Made by a program: the position numbers and the translations under genes. Positions 34,409 through 44,690 of a stretch of DNA of 64,000 nt are shown here, piece by piece. The notes under the pieces were generated by a model. That model did no database searches and had not been told where the DNA came from. It saw only the letters and a list, made by a program, of their open reading frames with translations. The stretch's first letter is position 1. Every line of letters starts with the position of its first letter. Source of the DNA: Oleispirillum naphthae (GTDB lineage: Bacteria > Pseudomonadota > Alphaproteobacteria > Rhodospirillales > Rhodospirillaceae); contig JAQAZG010000006.1 in NCBI GenBank assembly GCA_027864655.1, positions 124,001 through 188,000 of the forward strand, given 5' to 3'.

Positions 34409-35440
34409 TCAGTCGTGGCGGTGCTGGTGATGCGCGTCCGGGTAATGGGGGTGGCGGTGGGTCAGCGCTTCGTGGCGGTGCCGATGCACGTGCGTGCCCT
34501 CCGGCGCGTCGTCGCCGTGGTGGCGGTGATGTTCGTCGTGGGTGTGCGCGTGTTCGTGCTCCAGGGCCTCGTGGGCGTGCAGGTGCTCGTGGCGCTCGGT
34601 GAGGTGCAGCCACACCCCGGCCCCCATCAGCGCCGCCGCGGCGAGCAGGCGGGGCGTCACCGCCTCCCCCAGCAGCAGCACCGAGACCATTGCCCCGACG
34701 AACGGCGCGGTGGAGAAGTAGGCCCCGGTGCGCGCCGCCCCCAGTTCCCGCAGGGCGACGACGAAGGCGGCGAGGCTGAGGCCGTAGCCGAAGAACCCCA
34801 CCGCCGCGGCGGCGGCCACGCTGCCCGGCGGCGGCAGCGAAGCCCCCAGGGCGAGGGCCAGCGCCAGGTTGGTCGCCCCGGCGGCGAGGCCCTTGACCGC
34901 GGCCACCTGCAACGGGTCGGAGAGCGACACCTTGCGCGTCAGGTTGTTGTCGATGGCCCAGCACAGGCAGGCCCCCAGCACCGCGAGCGCGGGCCACGAG
35001 GCGGAAACCTCTCCCCCCGGCCACGACAGCACCGCCGCGCCGCAGACGATGGCGGCCATGCCGAGCACAATGCGGCGGCCGGCGTTCTCCTTGAACGCCA
35101 CCCAGGCGAGCACCGCGGTGAACACCCCCTCGGCATTGAGCAGCAGCGACGAGGTGGAGGCGGTGGTCTGCGCCAGGCCGTACATCAGCAGCACCGGCCC
35201 GGCCACGCCCCCGGCGAGCACCGCGGCGAGAAGCCAGGGCCACTCGCCCTTGCCCAGCCGCGCGCGATCGCCCCGCGCGAACAGCCGCACGGCGCTCAAC
35301 CCGATGCCGGAGCCGAGGTAGAGGAGACCGGCCAGCAGCCACGGGCCGACATCGCCCAGCAGCAGCTTGGCGAACGGCGTGCCCGCGCCGAAAAGAACCG
35401 CCGCGGCCAAGGCGGCGAAGATACCCCGGGGATTGGTCAT
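34409..35440 (-). CDS. EamA/DMT-family transporter with histidine-rich C-terminal tail
   Basis: The 343-residue protein has about ten membrane helices in two EamA repeats (about 1-285), ending in an RHEHLHAHEALEHEHAHTH-type tail (about 290-343) with over twenty His residues. His-rich tails in carriers usually bind Ni, Co, Zn or similar metals, so a metal-related exporter role is possible. DMT proteins otherwise export amino acids or metabolites. AAGG five bases upstream supports the ATG at 35440; the frame before it is not conserved-looking. The tRNA-Phe gene is 42 bases past its stop on the other strand. Confidence 0.85.
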   Translation of the reverse strand: MTNPRGIFAALAAAVLFGAGTPFAKLLLGDVGPWLLAGLLYLGSGIGLSAVRLFARGDRARLGKGEWPWLLAAVLAGGVAGPVLLMYGLAQTTASTSSLLLNAEGVFTAVLAWVAFKENAGRRIVLGMAAIVCGAAVLSWPGGEVSASWPALAVLGACLCWAIDNNLTRKVSLSDPLQVAAVKGLAAGATNLALALALGASLPPPGSVAAAAAVGFFGYGLSLAAFVVALRELGAARTGAYFSTAPFVGAMVSVLLLGEAVTPRLLAAAALMGAGVWLHLTERHEHLHAHEALEHEHAHTHDEHHRHHGDDAPEGTHVHRHRHEALTHRHPHYPDAHHQHRHD

Positions 35441-35507
35441 CGAGCCTTCCGCGATGGGAAAAACCGGCCGACACCATACACCGCCGCGCCGCGCCGGGGG
35501 AGATGGA

Positions 35508-35744
35508 TCAGTCGGTTTCCGCCGCATCCGGCGGCGGCAGCATCTGCCCGTTGGGGAGCATGCCGTCGGGCGGGGTCTTGCCCGTCACCTGGAGGAAGCG
35601 CTTGCGGCAGCACTCCATGCTCTCCGTGCCGCGGCAGAACAAGTCCATGATATCCACGAGGTTCTGTTGGTTCCGGACGAGGGGACTGTTGAAGAACCTG
35701 CACCCCTCCAAGAATTCGCATGTCTCATCGACGGCGATCTTCAT
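35508..35744 (-). CDS. Small cysteine-motif protein (CxFxxxCxFFN type)
   Basis: The 78-residue protein has Cys at 9, 15, 37, 45 and 46: CEFLEGCRFFN near the start, FCRGTESMECCRKRF in the middle, and PPDGMLPNGQ later. I recall a family of small proteins with C-FL--C-FFN, then C-G----C-R and a PN motif, of unknown function and possibly binding a metal. GGAGGACGAC precedes the ATG. Ten bases farther upstream there is an uninterrupted run of eleven C on this strand. It is monocistronic, ending 68 bases upstream of the DMT transporter start. Confidence 0.65.
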   Translation of the reverse strand: MKIAVDETCEFLEGCRFFNSPLVRNQQNLVDIMDLFCRGTESMECCRKRFLQVTGKTPPDGMLPNGQMLPPPDAAETD

Positions 35745-35754
35745 GTCGTCCTCC

Positions 35755-35765
35755 GGGGGGGGGGG
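35755..35765. repeat. Homopolymeric G11 tract in a 5' leader
   Basis: Eleven consecutive G on the plus strand (C on the coding strand of the downstream small gene), directly before its GGAGG ribosome-binding site. Tracts of this length are prone to slippage. Confidence 0.9.
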
Positions 35766-35894
35766 CGGGTTTTCCGGTCTTATATGCAGGTTGTTTTCAT
35801 TCCATCGTTTCGGAAAACGGCTCCCCGCTTCTCCCGTAAAGTGACATCGACACCATGGATTTTCAAGTTTCGACCGGGCGGAGACAGAGAATCC

Positions 35895-36104
35895 CTACGC
35901 GTCCTCGTCGCCGTCGGGGAGGGTTTCCCGGTCCGCGTCGTCGTCGTCCTCCACCGCCGGGATGGCGTAGCCGCCGTCGAACCAGCGGCCGAGGTCGAGA
36001 AGGCGGCAACGCCGCGAGCAGAAGGGACGCTCGGCATAGGCTGCGGGCTTGCCGCAGGTCGGACAGGGCCGGGGCTTCCAGTCCTCGGGGGGCGTTGCGG
36101 TCAT
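35895..36104 (-). CDS. yacG: DNA gyrase inhibitor YacG, zinc-binding
   Basis: The 69-residue protein has the four-Cys zinc motif CPTCGK ... [21 protein letters not shown] that defines YacG, and an acidic tail. YacG of E. coli binds GyrB and inhibits gyrase. Its start overlaps the stop of the RNase E/G-like gene (ATGA), as in other alphaproteobacterial infA-maf-rng-yacG groups. Confidence 0.93.
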   Translation of the reverse strand: MTATPPEDWKPRPCPTCGKPAAYAERPFCSRRCRLLDLGRWFDGGYAIPAVEDDDDADRETLPDGDEDA

Positions 36105-37447
36105 GCGCGGTCTCCTGCGATGCGCCAGGAGAGCTTCTGCCCGGCCATGGTTTCGGCTTCCGCCGCCGCGCCGCGGCCCGGCCCGGAGAGCCAGCCCGCC
36201 ACCGCGGGGTTCACCTGCGGGTGCGCGGGCGTGCCGAGGCGCGCATCCGCCACCCAGTCGCGCAGCATGGCGAGGGCGGTGGTCTCCGCCGCCGCCGCTC
36301 CCTCGCCCAGGGTGTCGCCGAGCACCACGTCATGGAGCGACAGGCCGCGCCGTGCGCGCACCAGTTCCAGATGGCCGAGCTGGGTCATGCCGTTCACCTG
36401 GATGCGCGGATCGCCCGCCGCGGCGGCGCGCAGCCGCTCCGGCAGGCGCTTGCGCTGCGCCTCGGTGGGGCCCTTGCGCGCCTCGGGGATGGCGTCCACC
36501 ACCACCGCGCCGCCGACGTTGCGCAGCCGCAGCTCCCGCACCAGGCGGTCCACCGCCGCGTCGTTGACCGCGCGCGCCGCCTCCGGGGCGGTGTCGCCGC
36601 CGCTGTCCACGTCCACGGCGAGGAAGGCGCGCGTCGGCTCCAGGCTGATGCGCCCCCCACCGGGCAGCGCGACGAGCGGCGAGAGCGCCTCTTCCAGCGC
36701 CTCCTCGCCCCCTTCCTCGGCGAAGGGATCGCCGAGGGAGGCGAGAAGCGGCACCCGTTCCACCAGAACGCCGCGCGCGGCGTGATTGAGCACCCCGCCG
36801 GAGACCGCCACCGAGGCCACCTCCGCCGCCATTTCCGCCAGCCATTCGGCAAACGGGTCGGGCGCGGGCACCAGGCAGGCGGGAGGCCCGCCCGCCGCCG
36901 CAGCGGCCCGTGCCTCCGCCCAGCGATGGCGCAGGCGTTCGCGGTCGCGGTCCAGCACCGCGGCGGGGAAGGCCGCAGCCGCGCCGCGCGCCACCCAGCC
37001 CTCGCCTTCCGCCGCGCCGCTCTGCGCCCAGGCGGAAAGCCGCCGCACATCCTCCGCCGCAAGGCGGTGCGAAACGGAAACCCCGGCGCGGAAGGGGGAA
37101 AAGATCAAGCGCGGCGTGGCGAGGCGGATGCGGCCGGTGAGGCGCGGCCCCTTTTCGGCGCGCGCCGGGCGCTCGATGCCCACCGCCACGGCGCGGCCCT
37201 CGGTCAGCTCCTCCGGCGCGCCCGGCCACTCGGCAAGGGGCAGAAGCCCCGGCGCGGCGCCGCCCACGTCCACCAGAACCGCGCGCGCCGCCGCCAGGGT
37301 GCCGACCACCCGGCCGCGCAGCAGCGCGCCCTCGGCGCTTTCCGGCGTGCCGCGGAACAGGCGCACCTCCAGCACCGTATCGTTCTCGTCCTTGAGGATG
37401 GCGCGGGTCTCGCCCGGGTGGCGGGTGGCCGCGACGGAAAGGCGCAT
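36101..37447 (-). CDS. Ribonuclease E/G family protein (short)
   Basis: The 448-residue protein has an S1-like section (about 40-120: [19 protein letters not shown]) and the RNase E/G catalytic core. That core has the two metal-binding Asp in [10 protein letters not shown] (about 275) and [12 protein letters not shown] (about 325), then [10 protein letters not shown]. It lacks the long C-terminal scaffold of RNase E and the usual zinc-link Cys pair is not seen. It is RNase G-like but shorter and more divergent than usual. The stop overlaps yacG and the start is 3 bases after the maf stop. Confidence 0.85.
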   Translation of the reverse strand: MRLSVAATRHPGETRAILKDENDTVLEVRLFRGTPESAEGALLRGRVVGTLAAARAVLVDVGGAAPGLLPLAEWPGAPEELTEGRAVAVGIERPARAEKGPRLTGRIRLATPRLIFSPFRAGVSVSHRLAAEDVRRLSAWAQSGAAEGEGWVARGAAAAFPAAVLDRDRERLRHRWAEARAAAAAGGPPACLVPAPDPFAEWLAEMAAEVASVAVSGGVLNHAARGVLVERVPLLASLGDPFAEEGGEEALEEALSPLVALPGGGRISLEPTRAFLAVDVDSGGDTAPEAARAVNDAAVDRLVRELRLRNVGGAVVVDAIPEARKGPTEAQRKRLPERLRAAAAGDPRIQVNGMTQLGHLELVRARRGLSLHDVVLGDTLGEGAAAAETTALAMLRDWVADARLGTPAHPQVNPAVAGWLSGPGRGAAAEAETMAGQKLSWRIAGDRA

Positions 37448-37450
37448 GGG

Positions 37451-38050
37451 TCAGCCCTCCAGCGGATGCCGGATGCCCGCCGCGGCGAGAAGGTGCGCCG
37501 TCTCCGGCAGGGAGAGGCCCACGACGTTGCCGTAGGAGCCGTTGAGCGCCGAAACGAAGCGCCCGGCAAGGCCCTGGATGGCATAGCCGCCCGCCTTGCC
37601 ATGCCACTCGCCGGAGGCGAGGTAGAGGCGCATCTCCGCGCCCGACAGGCGCTTGAAGCGCACCATGGTGACGACGCGGCGCAGCCGCGGCGCGGCGGCG
37701 TTGGGCGCAATCACGCAGATGCCGCCGTAGACGCGGTGCCGCCGCCCGGACAGCAGGGTGAGGCAGCGGCGCGCCGTTTCCTCGTCTTCCGCCTTGGGCA
37801 GGATGCGCCGCCCGCAGGCGACCACGGTGTCGGCGGCAAGCACCACCGCGCCGGGGTTGGCCGCGGCGACGGCGCGCGCCTTCGCCTCGGCCAGGCGCAA
37901 CGCCAGCGCCCCGGGGGCTTCGTCCCGCCCGGGGGTTTCGTCGATTTCGGAAGGAAGCACGGCATCCGGTTCGATGCCGATCTGCGCGAGCAGGTCACGG
38001 CGGCGCGGCGAGCCGGAAGCGAGAATCAGGGACGGCTTGTCCGCGGCCAT
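37451..38050 (-). CDS. maf: Maf-family nucleotide pyrophosphatase
   Basis: The 199-residue protein has LILASGSPRRRDLL at the N-terminus, catalytic AADTVV, and GGYAIQGLAGRFVSALNGSY with NVVGLSLPE near the end. Maf proteins hydrolyse dTTP/UTP or modified nucleotides and act as house-cleaning enzymes or septation inhibitors. It sits between infA (15-base gap) and the RNase gene (3-base gap). Confidence 0.95.
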   Translation of the reverse strand: MAADKPSLILASGSPRRRDLLAQIGIEPDAVLPSEIDETPGRDEAPGALALRLAEAKARAVAAANPGAVVLAADTVVACGRRILPKAEDEETARRCLTLLSGRRHRVYGGICVIAPNAAAPRLRRVVTMVRFKRLSGAEMRLYLASGEWHGKAGGYAIQGLAGRFVSALNGSYGNVVGLSLPETAHLLAAAGIRHPLEG

Positions 38051-38065
38051 GGCGTCGCCCGGCCC

Positions 38066-38284
38066 CTACTTGAAGCGGAAGGTGATGCGACCCTTGGTCA
38101 GGTCATAGGGGGTCATCTCGACCTGCACGCGGTCGCCGGCGAGCACCCGGATGCGGTTCTTGCGCATCTTGCCGGAGGTATGCGCCAGGATTTCGTGTTC
38201 GTTGTCCAGCTTCACGCGGAACATCGCGTTGGGCAGCAACTCGGTCACCGTCCCGGAAAATTCAATCAGGTCTTCTTTTGCCAT
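38066..38284 (-). CDS. infA: Translation initiation factor IF-1
   Basis: The 72-residue OB-fold protein ([20 protein letters not shown] ... GRITFRFK) matches IF-1 in length and sequence throughout. It is first in the infA-maf-RNase E/G-yacG unit. GAGGACCT precedes the start codon. Confidence 0.99.
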   Translation of the reverse strand: MAKEDLIEFSGTVTELLPNAMFRVKLDNEHEILAHTSGKMRKNRIRVLAGDRVQVEMTPYDLTKGRITFRFK

Positions 38285-38394
38285 AGGTCCTCATCACGCG
38301 CCCGGCCATCCGGGCGAACCCGCCCCATTCGGGCGTACCATTTACTGCTCCGGATATGCAAACGAATCAAGCGTTTTCCACCGGAGGGGCAAAG

Positions 38395-38970
38395 CTAACG
38401 CCGCAGACGGCGCAGGCCCATGCGCATGCGGCTCCACAGATCGCGTCCGCGCTTGCGCGCCGCCAGCCCCCGGCCGGTGCGCTTGGGCGCAAGCGGCGCG
38501 GCGGCGTCCTCGGGCATGCCGGGCTCCGGCGCGCACACCCCGGGCAGCGGCCATTCGCGGCACAGCCGCACCGCCAGGTCGTCGCGCACCCGGCGGTAGG
38601 CGTCGAGCCGCGCCTCGCGGTTGCCCTCGGTCAGCGCCGGATCGTCGGTGGGCCAGTAGAGCACGTCGCACGACAGCGTGCGGGTGATCTCCAGCGCCCG
38701 CTCGTAGGCCTCCCGCGTCAGCGCCACGATCACCTCGAAGTTGGTGTCCAGCAGGTCGTCGAAGGTCTTGGGCTGGTGCGTCTCGGAGCCGGCGATGCCG
38801 CGCTCCGCCAGCACCGCGGCGACGAAGGGGTCCGGCTCGCCGCTCGTCACCCCCACCGAATCCACGTAGGCGCGCTTGCCGTAGACCGAACGGAACAGCG
38901 CCGCCGCCATGGGGGAGCGCACCACGTTGGCGTTGCAGGCGAAGAGCACGGCGGACGGAACGCGGGACAT
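38395..38970 (-). CDS. Low-molecular-weight protein-tyrosine phosphatase family protein
   Basis: The 191-residue protein has the active-site loop CNANVVRS (C-x5-R-S, about residues 11-18) and the general-acid Asp in YWPTDDPAL (about 125), as in LMW phosphatases. The C-terminal 50 residues are basic and extra to the fold. It starts 11 bases after the UPF0262 gene, so it is the last gene of the hisG-hisD-UPF0262 unit. This order recurs in alphaproteobacteria. The start at 38970 has only a weak ribosome-binding site. An arsenate-reductase role is possible but not supported by neighbours. Confidence 0.85.
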   Translation of the reverse strand: MSRVPSAVLFACNANVVRSPMAAALFRSVYGKRAYVDSVGVTSGEPDPFVAAVLAERGIAGSETHQPKTFDDLLDTNFEVIVALTREAYERALEITRTLSCDVLYWPTDDPALTEGNREARLDAYRRVRDDLAVRLCREWPLPGVCAPEPGMPEDAAAPLAPKRTGRGLAARKRGRDLWSRMRMGLRRLRR

Positions 38971-38981
38971 CTCGGGTGGCC

Positions 38982-39467
38982 TCAGGTCTTCAGGTAGAGA
39001 ACGCAGAGCAGGGTGAACAGGCGGCGCGCCGTCTGGTGGTCGATCTCCACCTTGTCGGCGAGGCGCTCGCGCATCATCTCCGAGCCCTCGTTGTGCAGGC
39101 CGCGGCGGCCCATGTCGATCGCCTCGATCTGCGAGGGCGTCGCGGTCTTGATCGCATCGTAATAGCTCTCGCAGACCAGGAAGTAGTCCCGCACGGTGGA
39201 GCGGAACGAACTGAGCGGCAGGATCATGCGCAGCCCCTCGGGCGAATCCGCGGGCGCGCCGGCGTGGCGCACGTCGAGGACGAGGCGGTTCTCCGAAAGC
39301 GCGAGGTGCAGCGCGTAGGGGCCCTCGTCGTCCCAGTCCAGCGGGCGGAAGGCGTTTTCCTCCAACAGGTCGAAGATCGCCACGGCACGCTCGTGCTCCA
39401 CCTCCGGACGGGGGTGGAGGGTGCGCTCGTCCAGCGTCACTTCGGCGATGCTGTGGGGCTTGTCCAT
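38982..39467 (-). CDS. UPF0262 family protein
   Basis: The 161-residue protein contains RLVLDVRHA, LPLSSFRSTVRDYFLVCESY and IDMGRRGLHNEGSEMMRERL, characteristic of UPF0262, a family almost limited to alphaproteobacteria and of unknown function. It lies 3 bases after hisD and 11 bases before the phosphatase gene, its usual place. Confidence 0.9.
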   Translation of the reverse strand: MDKPHSIAEVTLDERTLHPRPEVEHERAVAIFDLLEENAFRPLDWDDEGPYALHLALSENRLVLDVRHAGAPADSPEGLRMILPLSSFRSTVRDYFLVCESYYDAIKTATPSQIEAIDMGRRGLHNEGSEMMRERLADKVEIDHQTARRLFTLLCVLYLKT

Positions 39468-39470
39468 GCC

Positions 39471-40766
39471 TTATCCGGGCGGCAGGCGCAGCGCCACGGA
39501 CAGCGCGTGCGCGGAAAGGCCCTCGGTCTCCGCCAGCGTCACCGCCGCCGGGCCGATCGCCGCCACGGTGGCGGCGGACGCGCCGAACAGCGTGGTGCGC
39601 TTGAGGAAGTCGAGCACCCCAAGGCCGCTGGAGAAGCGCGCGCTGCGCGCCGTGGGCAGCACGTGGTTGGGGCCGCCCACATAGTCGCCCAGCGCCTCCG
39701 GCGTCATCCGGCCGAGGAAGATCGCCCCGGCGTGGCGCACCATGGCGGCGAGCCCGTCCGGGTCCGCCACCGCCAGTTCCAGGTGCTCGGGCGCGACGCG
39801 GTTGACCAGGCCCACCGCGGCCAGCAGTTCCGGCACCACGATCACCGCGCCGTGGTCGCGCCAGCTCGCCGCGGCGATATTGGCGCGCGGCAGGGTTTCG
39901 AGCCGCTTTTCCACCGCCGCCTGCACCGCATCGGCGAAGGAGGCGGAATCGGTGATCAGGACCGCCTGCGCCGCGGCGTCGTGCTCCGCCTGGGAAAGCA
40001 GGTCCACGGCGATCCAGTCCGGGTCGTTGTCCGCATCGGCGACGACGAGAATCTCCGAAGGCCCGGCGATCATGTCGATGCCGACGGCGCCGAACACCTG
40101 GCGCTTCGCCGCCGCCACGTAGGCGTTGCCGGGGCCGACGACCTTGTCCACCCGGGCGATGCTTGCGGTGCCGAAGGCGAGCGCCGCCACCGCCTGCGCG
40201 CCGCCGACGCGGTAGACCTCGTCCACCCCGGCGCGCTTCGCCGCCGCCAGCACCAGCGGGTTGAGCACGCCGTCGGGGGTGGGCACGGTCATCACCAGGC
40301 GCTTCACCCCCGCCACTTTGGCGGGGATGGCGTTCATCAGCACCGAGGAGGGATAGGCCGCGGTGCCGCCCGGCACGTAGAGCCCGGCGGCGTCCACCGG
40401 CGTCCAGCGCAGGCCGAGGCGCGCGCCGACGGCATCGGTGAAGCAGGTGTCTTCCGGCACCTGGCGCACGTGGAAGGCGCGGATGCGCGCCGCGGCGAGG
40501 TCGAGCGCGGCCAGCACCTCGGGCTTGCACGCGGCCTCCGCGGCGTCGATCTCGGCGGGCGTGACGCGCAGGGTCGCGGGCGTCAGCTCCAGGCGGTCGA
40601 ACTTCGCGGTGAGGCGGATCAGCGCGGCGTCGCCGGTCTCCCGCACTTCGGCGATGATCGCGGCCACCGCATCGGCGACGTCGGCGGCGGTCTCCCGCTT
40701 CGCGGCGAGCAGGCGCTCGAACGCCTGGGGAAAACCGGCGGCGGCGGCGTCAAGACGCACGGGCAT
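39471..40766 (-). CDS. hisD: Histidinol dehydrogenase
   Basis: The 431-residue enzyme has [17 protein letters not shown] (about 212), [26 protein letters not shown] with zinc-binding residues, and NHVLPT. It oxidises L-histidinol to histidine with two NAD+. Its start overlaps hisG by 17 bases, so it is cotranscribed with hisG and UPF0262. Confidence 0.98.
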   Translation of the reverse strand: MPVRLDAAAAGFPQAFERLLAAKRETAADVADAVAAIIAEVRETGDAALIRLTAKFDRLELTPATLRVTPAEIDAAEAACKPEVLAALDLAAARIRAFHVRQVPEDTCFTDAVGARLGLRWTPVDAAGLYVPGGTAAYPSSVLMNAIPAKVAGVKRLVMTVPTPDGVLNPLVLAAAKRAGVDEVYRVGGAQAVAALAFGTASIARVDKVVGPGNAYVAAAKRQVFGAVGIDMIAGPSEILVVADADNDPDWIAVDLLSQAEHDAAAQAVLITDSASFADAVQAAVEKRLETLPRANIAAASWRDHGAVIVVPELLAAVGLVNRVAPEHLELAVADPDGLAAMVRHAGAIFLGRMTPEALGDYVGGPNHVLPTARSARFSSGLGVLDFLKRTTLFGASAATVAAIGPAAVTLAETEGLSAHALSVALRLPPG

Positions 40767-41418
40767 CGGTCGCCTCCTTGAATCGGGTGAGCCAGCCCTG
40801 CATCTCCGCCGAGCGCGTCTTGAACGACGGGCGGTGGAAGATCAGGCGCGAGGTGACGTCGCACACCCGCTCCACCTCCACCAGGCCGTTGGCCTTGAGG
40901 GTGGAGCCGGTGGAGACGAGATCGACGATGCGGCGGCACAGGCCGAGGTTGGGCGCAAGCTCCATCGCGCCGTTGAGCTTGACGCATTCGGCTTGCACGC
41001 CGCGCGCGGCGAAGTGCTTCTGGGTCAGGGACGGATACTTGGTGGCGACGCGGATATGGCTCCAGCGCGAGGGGTGATCCTCCGCCAGCGTATCCACCGG
41101 GGCCGCCACCGCGAGGTGGCAGTGGCCGATGTCGAGGTCCAAGGGCGCATAGATATCCGGGTAGTCGAACTCCATCAAGACGTCGTTGCCGCAGATGCCG
41201 ATGTGCGCCGCGCCGAAGGCGACGAAGGTGGCGACGTCGAAGCTGCGCACGCGGATGATCTCCAGGTGCGGCAGGTTGGTGGAAAAGCGCAGCTTGCGCG
41301 ATTTCGGGTCGTCGAAGTCCGGCTCCGGCTCGATCCCCGCGGCGCGCACCAGGGGCATCGCCTCGTCCAGGATGCGGCCCTTGGGCAGCGCCAGAATCGT
41401 CCTCTCGCTCGCGCTCAT
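40750..41418 (-). CDS. hisG: ATP phosphoribosyltransferase, short form
   Basis: The 222-residue enzyme has [13 protein letters not shown] at the start and [27 protein letters not shown] as PRPP-binding region. It lacks the C-terminal regulatory domain of long HisG. Short HisG proteins normally work with HisZ, which is not in this window. First step of histidine synthesis. It lies 28 bases after murA on the same strand. Confidence 0.97.
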   Translation of the reverse strand: MSASERTILALPKGRILDEAMPLVRAAGIEPEPDFDDPKSRKLRFSTNLPHLEIIRVRSFDVATFVAFGAAHIGICGNDVLMEFDYPDIYAPLDLDIGHCHLAVAAPVDTLAEDHPSRWSHIRVATKYPSLTQKHFAARGVQAECVKLNGAMELAPNLGLCRRIVDLVSTGSTLKANGLVEVERVCDVTSRLIFHRPSFKTRSAEMQGWLTRFKEATDARAS

Positions 41419-41446
41419 CGCGAAGTCCTCTTTGCTTTCCGCGCGC

Positions 41447-42727
<1,281 letters not shown>

Positions 42728-42772
42728 GCAAATGTCCCAACGCGCTCGGCGCGCTTTCGATGTCCCGGTCGG

Positions 42773-43327
42773 TCACAGACGCGGCAGGGTGACGCCGGTC
42801 TGGCTCATGTATTTGCCCGCGCGCGCGCGGTAGGTCACCTCGCACGGGCTGTCCCCCTTGAGGAAGATGAACTGCGCCACGCCCTCGTTGGCGTAGATCT
42901 TCGCGGGCAGCGGCGTGGTGTTGGAGAACTCCAGGGTCACGTGGCCCTCCCAGCCGGGCTCCAGCGGCGTCACGTTGACGATGATGCCGCAGCGCGCATA
43001 GGTGGACTTGCCGAGGCAGACCACCAGCACGTCCTCGGGAATCTTGAAATACTCCACGGTGCGGGCGAGCGCGAAGCTGTTGGGCGGGATGACGCAGACC
43101 TCGGTGGAGCGGTCCACGAAGCTCTTCTCCGAAAAGTTCTTGGGGTCCACCACCGCGGAATCGACGTTGGTGAAGATCTTGAACTCGGTGGAGCAGCGCG
43201 CGTCGTAGCCGTAGGAGGACAGCCCGTAGGAGATCACGCCGTCACGATGCAGGCGGTCCTCGAACGGCGTGATCATCGCCTGTTCCAGCGCCATCTTGCG
43301 TATCCAGTGATCCGGCAGCACGCCCAT
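42773..43327 (-). CDS. dcd: dCTP deaminase
   Basis: The 184-residue enzyme has [30 protein letters not shown] and catalytic Glu in [11 protein letters not shown]. It converts dCTP to dUTP. It begins at 43327 with GGGGAG upstream, although the frame continues farther; typical length supports this start. It is 45 bases upstream of murA on the same strand. Confidence 0.96.
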   Translation of the reverse strand: MGVLPDHWIRKMALEQAMITPFEDRLHRDGVISYGLSSYGYDARCSTEFKIFTNVDSAVVDPKNFSEKSFVDRSTEVCVIPPNSFALARTVEYFKIPEDVLVVCLGKSTYARCGIIVNVTPLEPGWEGHVTLEFSNTTPLPAKIYANEGVAQFIFLKGDSPCEVTYRARAGKYMSQTGVTLPRL

Positions 43328-43571
43328 GTTCGAAAGCTCCCCGAGTCCGTCCGCGATTGCGTCAGTCTTAGCCGCTGACGCAGAGGACCGCAAGCCCGCA
43401 TCCCGCCGCGCCGCCGCCTGTTCGCGGCGCAGGCCGAGATTGCGCCTGAGCGCCGCCGCCAGTTCGTCCCGGCCGCCCTTGCCCGCCATCTTCCGGCCCT
43501 CCCTGCCCTTTTCCGGCTGGGGAGCATACCCTGCCCGGCACGATCTTTCCCGCTTTTTTGCGCCAAGGCTC

Positions 43572-43600
43572 TTGCCAGAACCCGATGGCTTGTGTATGAA
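43572..43600 (+). promoter_or_regulatory. Promoter of tRNA-Thr
   Basis: TTGCCA (43572-43577), a 17-base spacer and TATGAA (43595-43600), about 40 bases before the mature tRNA. Confidence 0.6.
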
Positions 43601-43640
43601 GGCCGCCTCACGCCGCGTCAGCGGCCCGTACCCCGAATGT

Positions 43641-43715
43641 GCCGCCGTAGCTCAGGGGTAGAGCACACCCTTGGTAAGGGTGGGGTCGAGTGTTCAATTC
43701 ACTCCGGCGGCACCA
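43641..43715 (+). tRNA. tRNA-Thr (anticodon GGT)
   Basis: A 75-base tRNA with acceptor stem GCCGCCG/CGGCGGC, anticodon loop TTGGTAA between ACCCT-type stems, T-arm with GTTCAATTC and encoded CCA. Confidence 0.97.
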
Positions 43716-43878
43716 TTCTCCTCCTCATAGACGCAATGGGCGTCGAAACCCGATACGAACCGGGCGTCGGTCGCGACGCGAATCGCGACGCCTCTGCGGC
43801 GGATGCGGTCGCCGACAAATCAGCTAGCGTCAGGTCTTTCGTCCGCCGCCGCGTCTGCTGCTCGATGTGGGGAGACAC

Positions 43879-44205
43879 TCAAGCCACATGCCCCAGGGTT
43901 TCGGAGATGAAGCCGTTTATGCTCGTCCCCTTCGACGCGGCGGCGGCGGCGACCCGGCGATGGAGTTCGGGCGAGATCCGCACCGTGAAATTCCCGGAAT
44001 AGGGCCGCTCCGGCTCCTTGCCGCGTTCTTTGCACCAGTCCTCGTAATCGGCGACGGTGTCGGCAAAGGCAACCTTCAACTCCTCGACAGTGCCGCCCTG
44101 GAAGGTGAGCACGTCGCGGGTGTTGACCACCTCGCCATGAAACAGGCCCGCGTCCTCGTCCAGTTCCACCGTCGCCACATAGCCCTTGTGCGTCATCGTG
44201 CTCAT
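43879..44205 (-). CDS. hicB: HicB-family antitoxin
   Basis: The 108-residue protein has a partial RNase H-like HicB fold (GYVATVELDEDAGLFHGEV ... VEELKVAFADTVADYEDWC) and a C-terminal ribbon-helix-helix (FTVRISPELHRRVAAAAA). It neutralises HicA and represses the operon through its DNA-binding part. The start overlaps hicA by 4 bases (ATGA). The module lies between a tRNA gene and a hypothetical gene, a frequent place for mobile toxin-antitoxin units. Confidence 0.93.
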   Translation of the reverse strand: MSTMTHKGYVATVELDEDAGLFHGEVVNTRDVLTFQGGTVEELKVAFADTVADYEDWCKERGKEPERPYSGNFTVRISPELHRRVAAAAASKGTSINGFISETLGHVA

Positions 44206-44456
44206 GGTGTGACTCCCGCCTCGTACAGAAACCGCCGAACCGACTTCAGCGCACCCTTGTCGGTTTCCTTTCTCGGGTGCGGCCGATGGAAAATCGCGTC
44301 AACGCCGTTCAGGCTTACCCGCACCCGCGAACCTCGCCCTTCCGAAACCGTTGCTCCGGCAGCAAGGAAAAGCGCCTCCACGTCGGCCCACAGAACGTTG
44401 GATCGCACGGGGTCGGCGAAGATGCTTTCCAGGGTCTTCCGATGTCGGTTCTGCAT
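44202..44456 (-). CDS. hicA: HicA-family mRNA interferase toxin
   Basis: The 84-residue protein reads MQNRHRKTLESIFADP ... GSRVRVSLNGVDAIFHRPHP ... GALKSVRRFLYEAGV. This is the HicA double-stranded-RNA-binding fold with the conserved His in FHRPHP. The start at 44456 matches the family start three residues before HRKTL. The alternative ATG at 44471 lies inside the inverted repeat thought to be the operator. It is first in the hicAB unit. Confidence 0.9.
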   Translation of the reverse strand: MQNRHRKTLESIFADPVRSNVLWADVEALFLAAGATVSEGRGSRVRVSLNGVDAIFHRPHPRKETDKGALKSVRRFLYEAGVTP

Positions 44457-44461
44457 ATCTA

Positions 44462-44484
44462 TTGATACCATAAAGTGGTGTCAA
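44462..44484 (-). promoter_or_regulatory. Inverted repeat and promoter region of hicAB
   Basis: TTGATACCA (44462-44470), five bases, and TGGTGTCAA (44476-44484) are inverted with one mismatch. On the minus strand the same DNA reads TTGACA, 17 bases, TAGATA, so the -35 box lies in the dyad. This fits autorepression by HicB. Confidence 0.65.
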
Positions 44485-44690
44485 TGGCCAGACCGGAGCA
44501 GACCTGCATCCACCATATGCCCGGCCTTGTATCCCCCTCCCCGGCAAGAGCTTCCCACCGCTGCCCGCGACCCGGCGGGAAGTGCCGCTTTGCCGTTTTT
44601 ACAATCCAATGGAATCAACACCTTGCCCGGATCTCGGGCGGGAACGGATCTTGCTTGTCCGACGGGGATGAAAACCTCACGGAGGACGGC

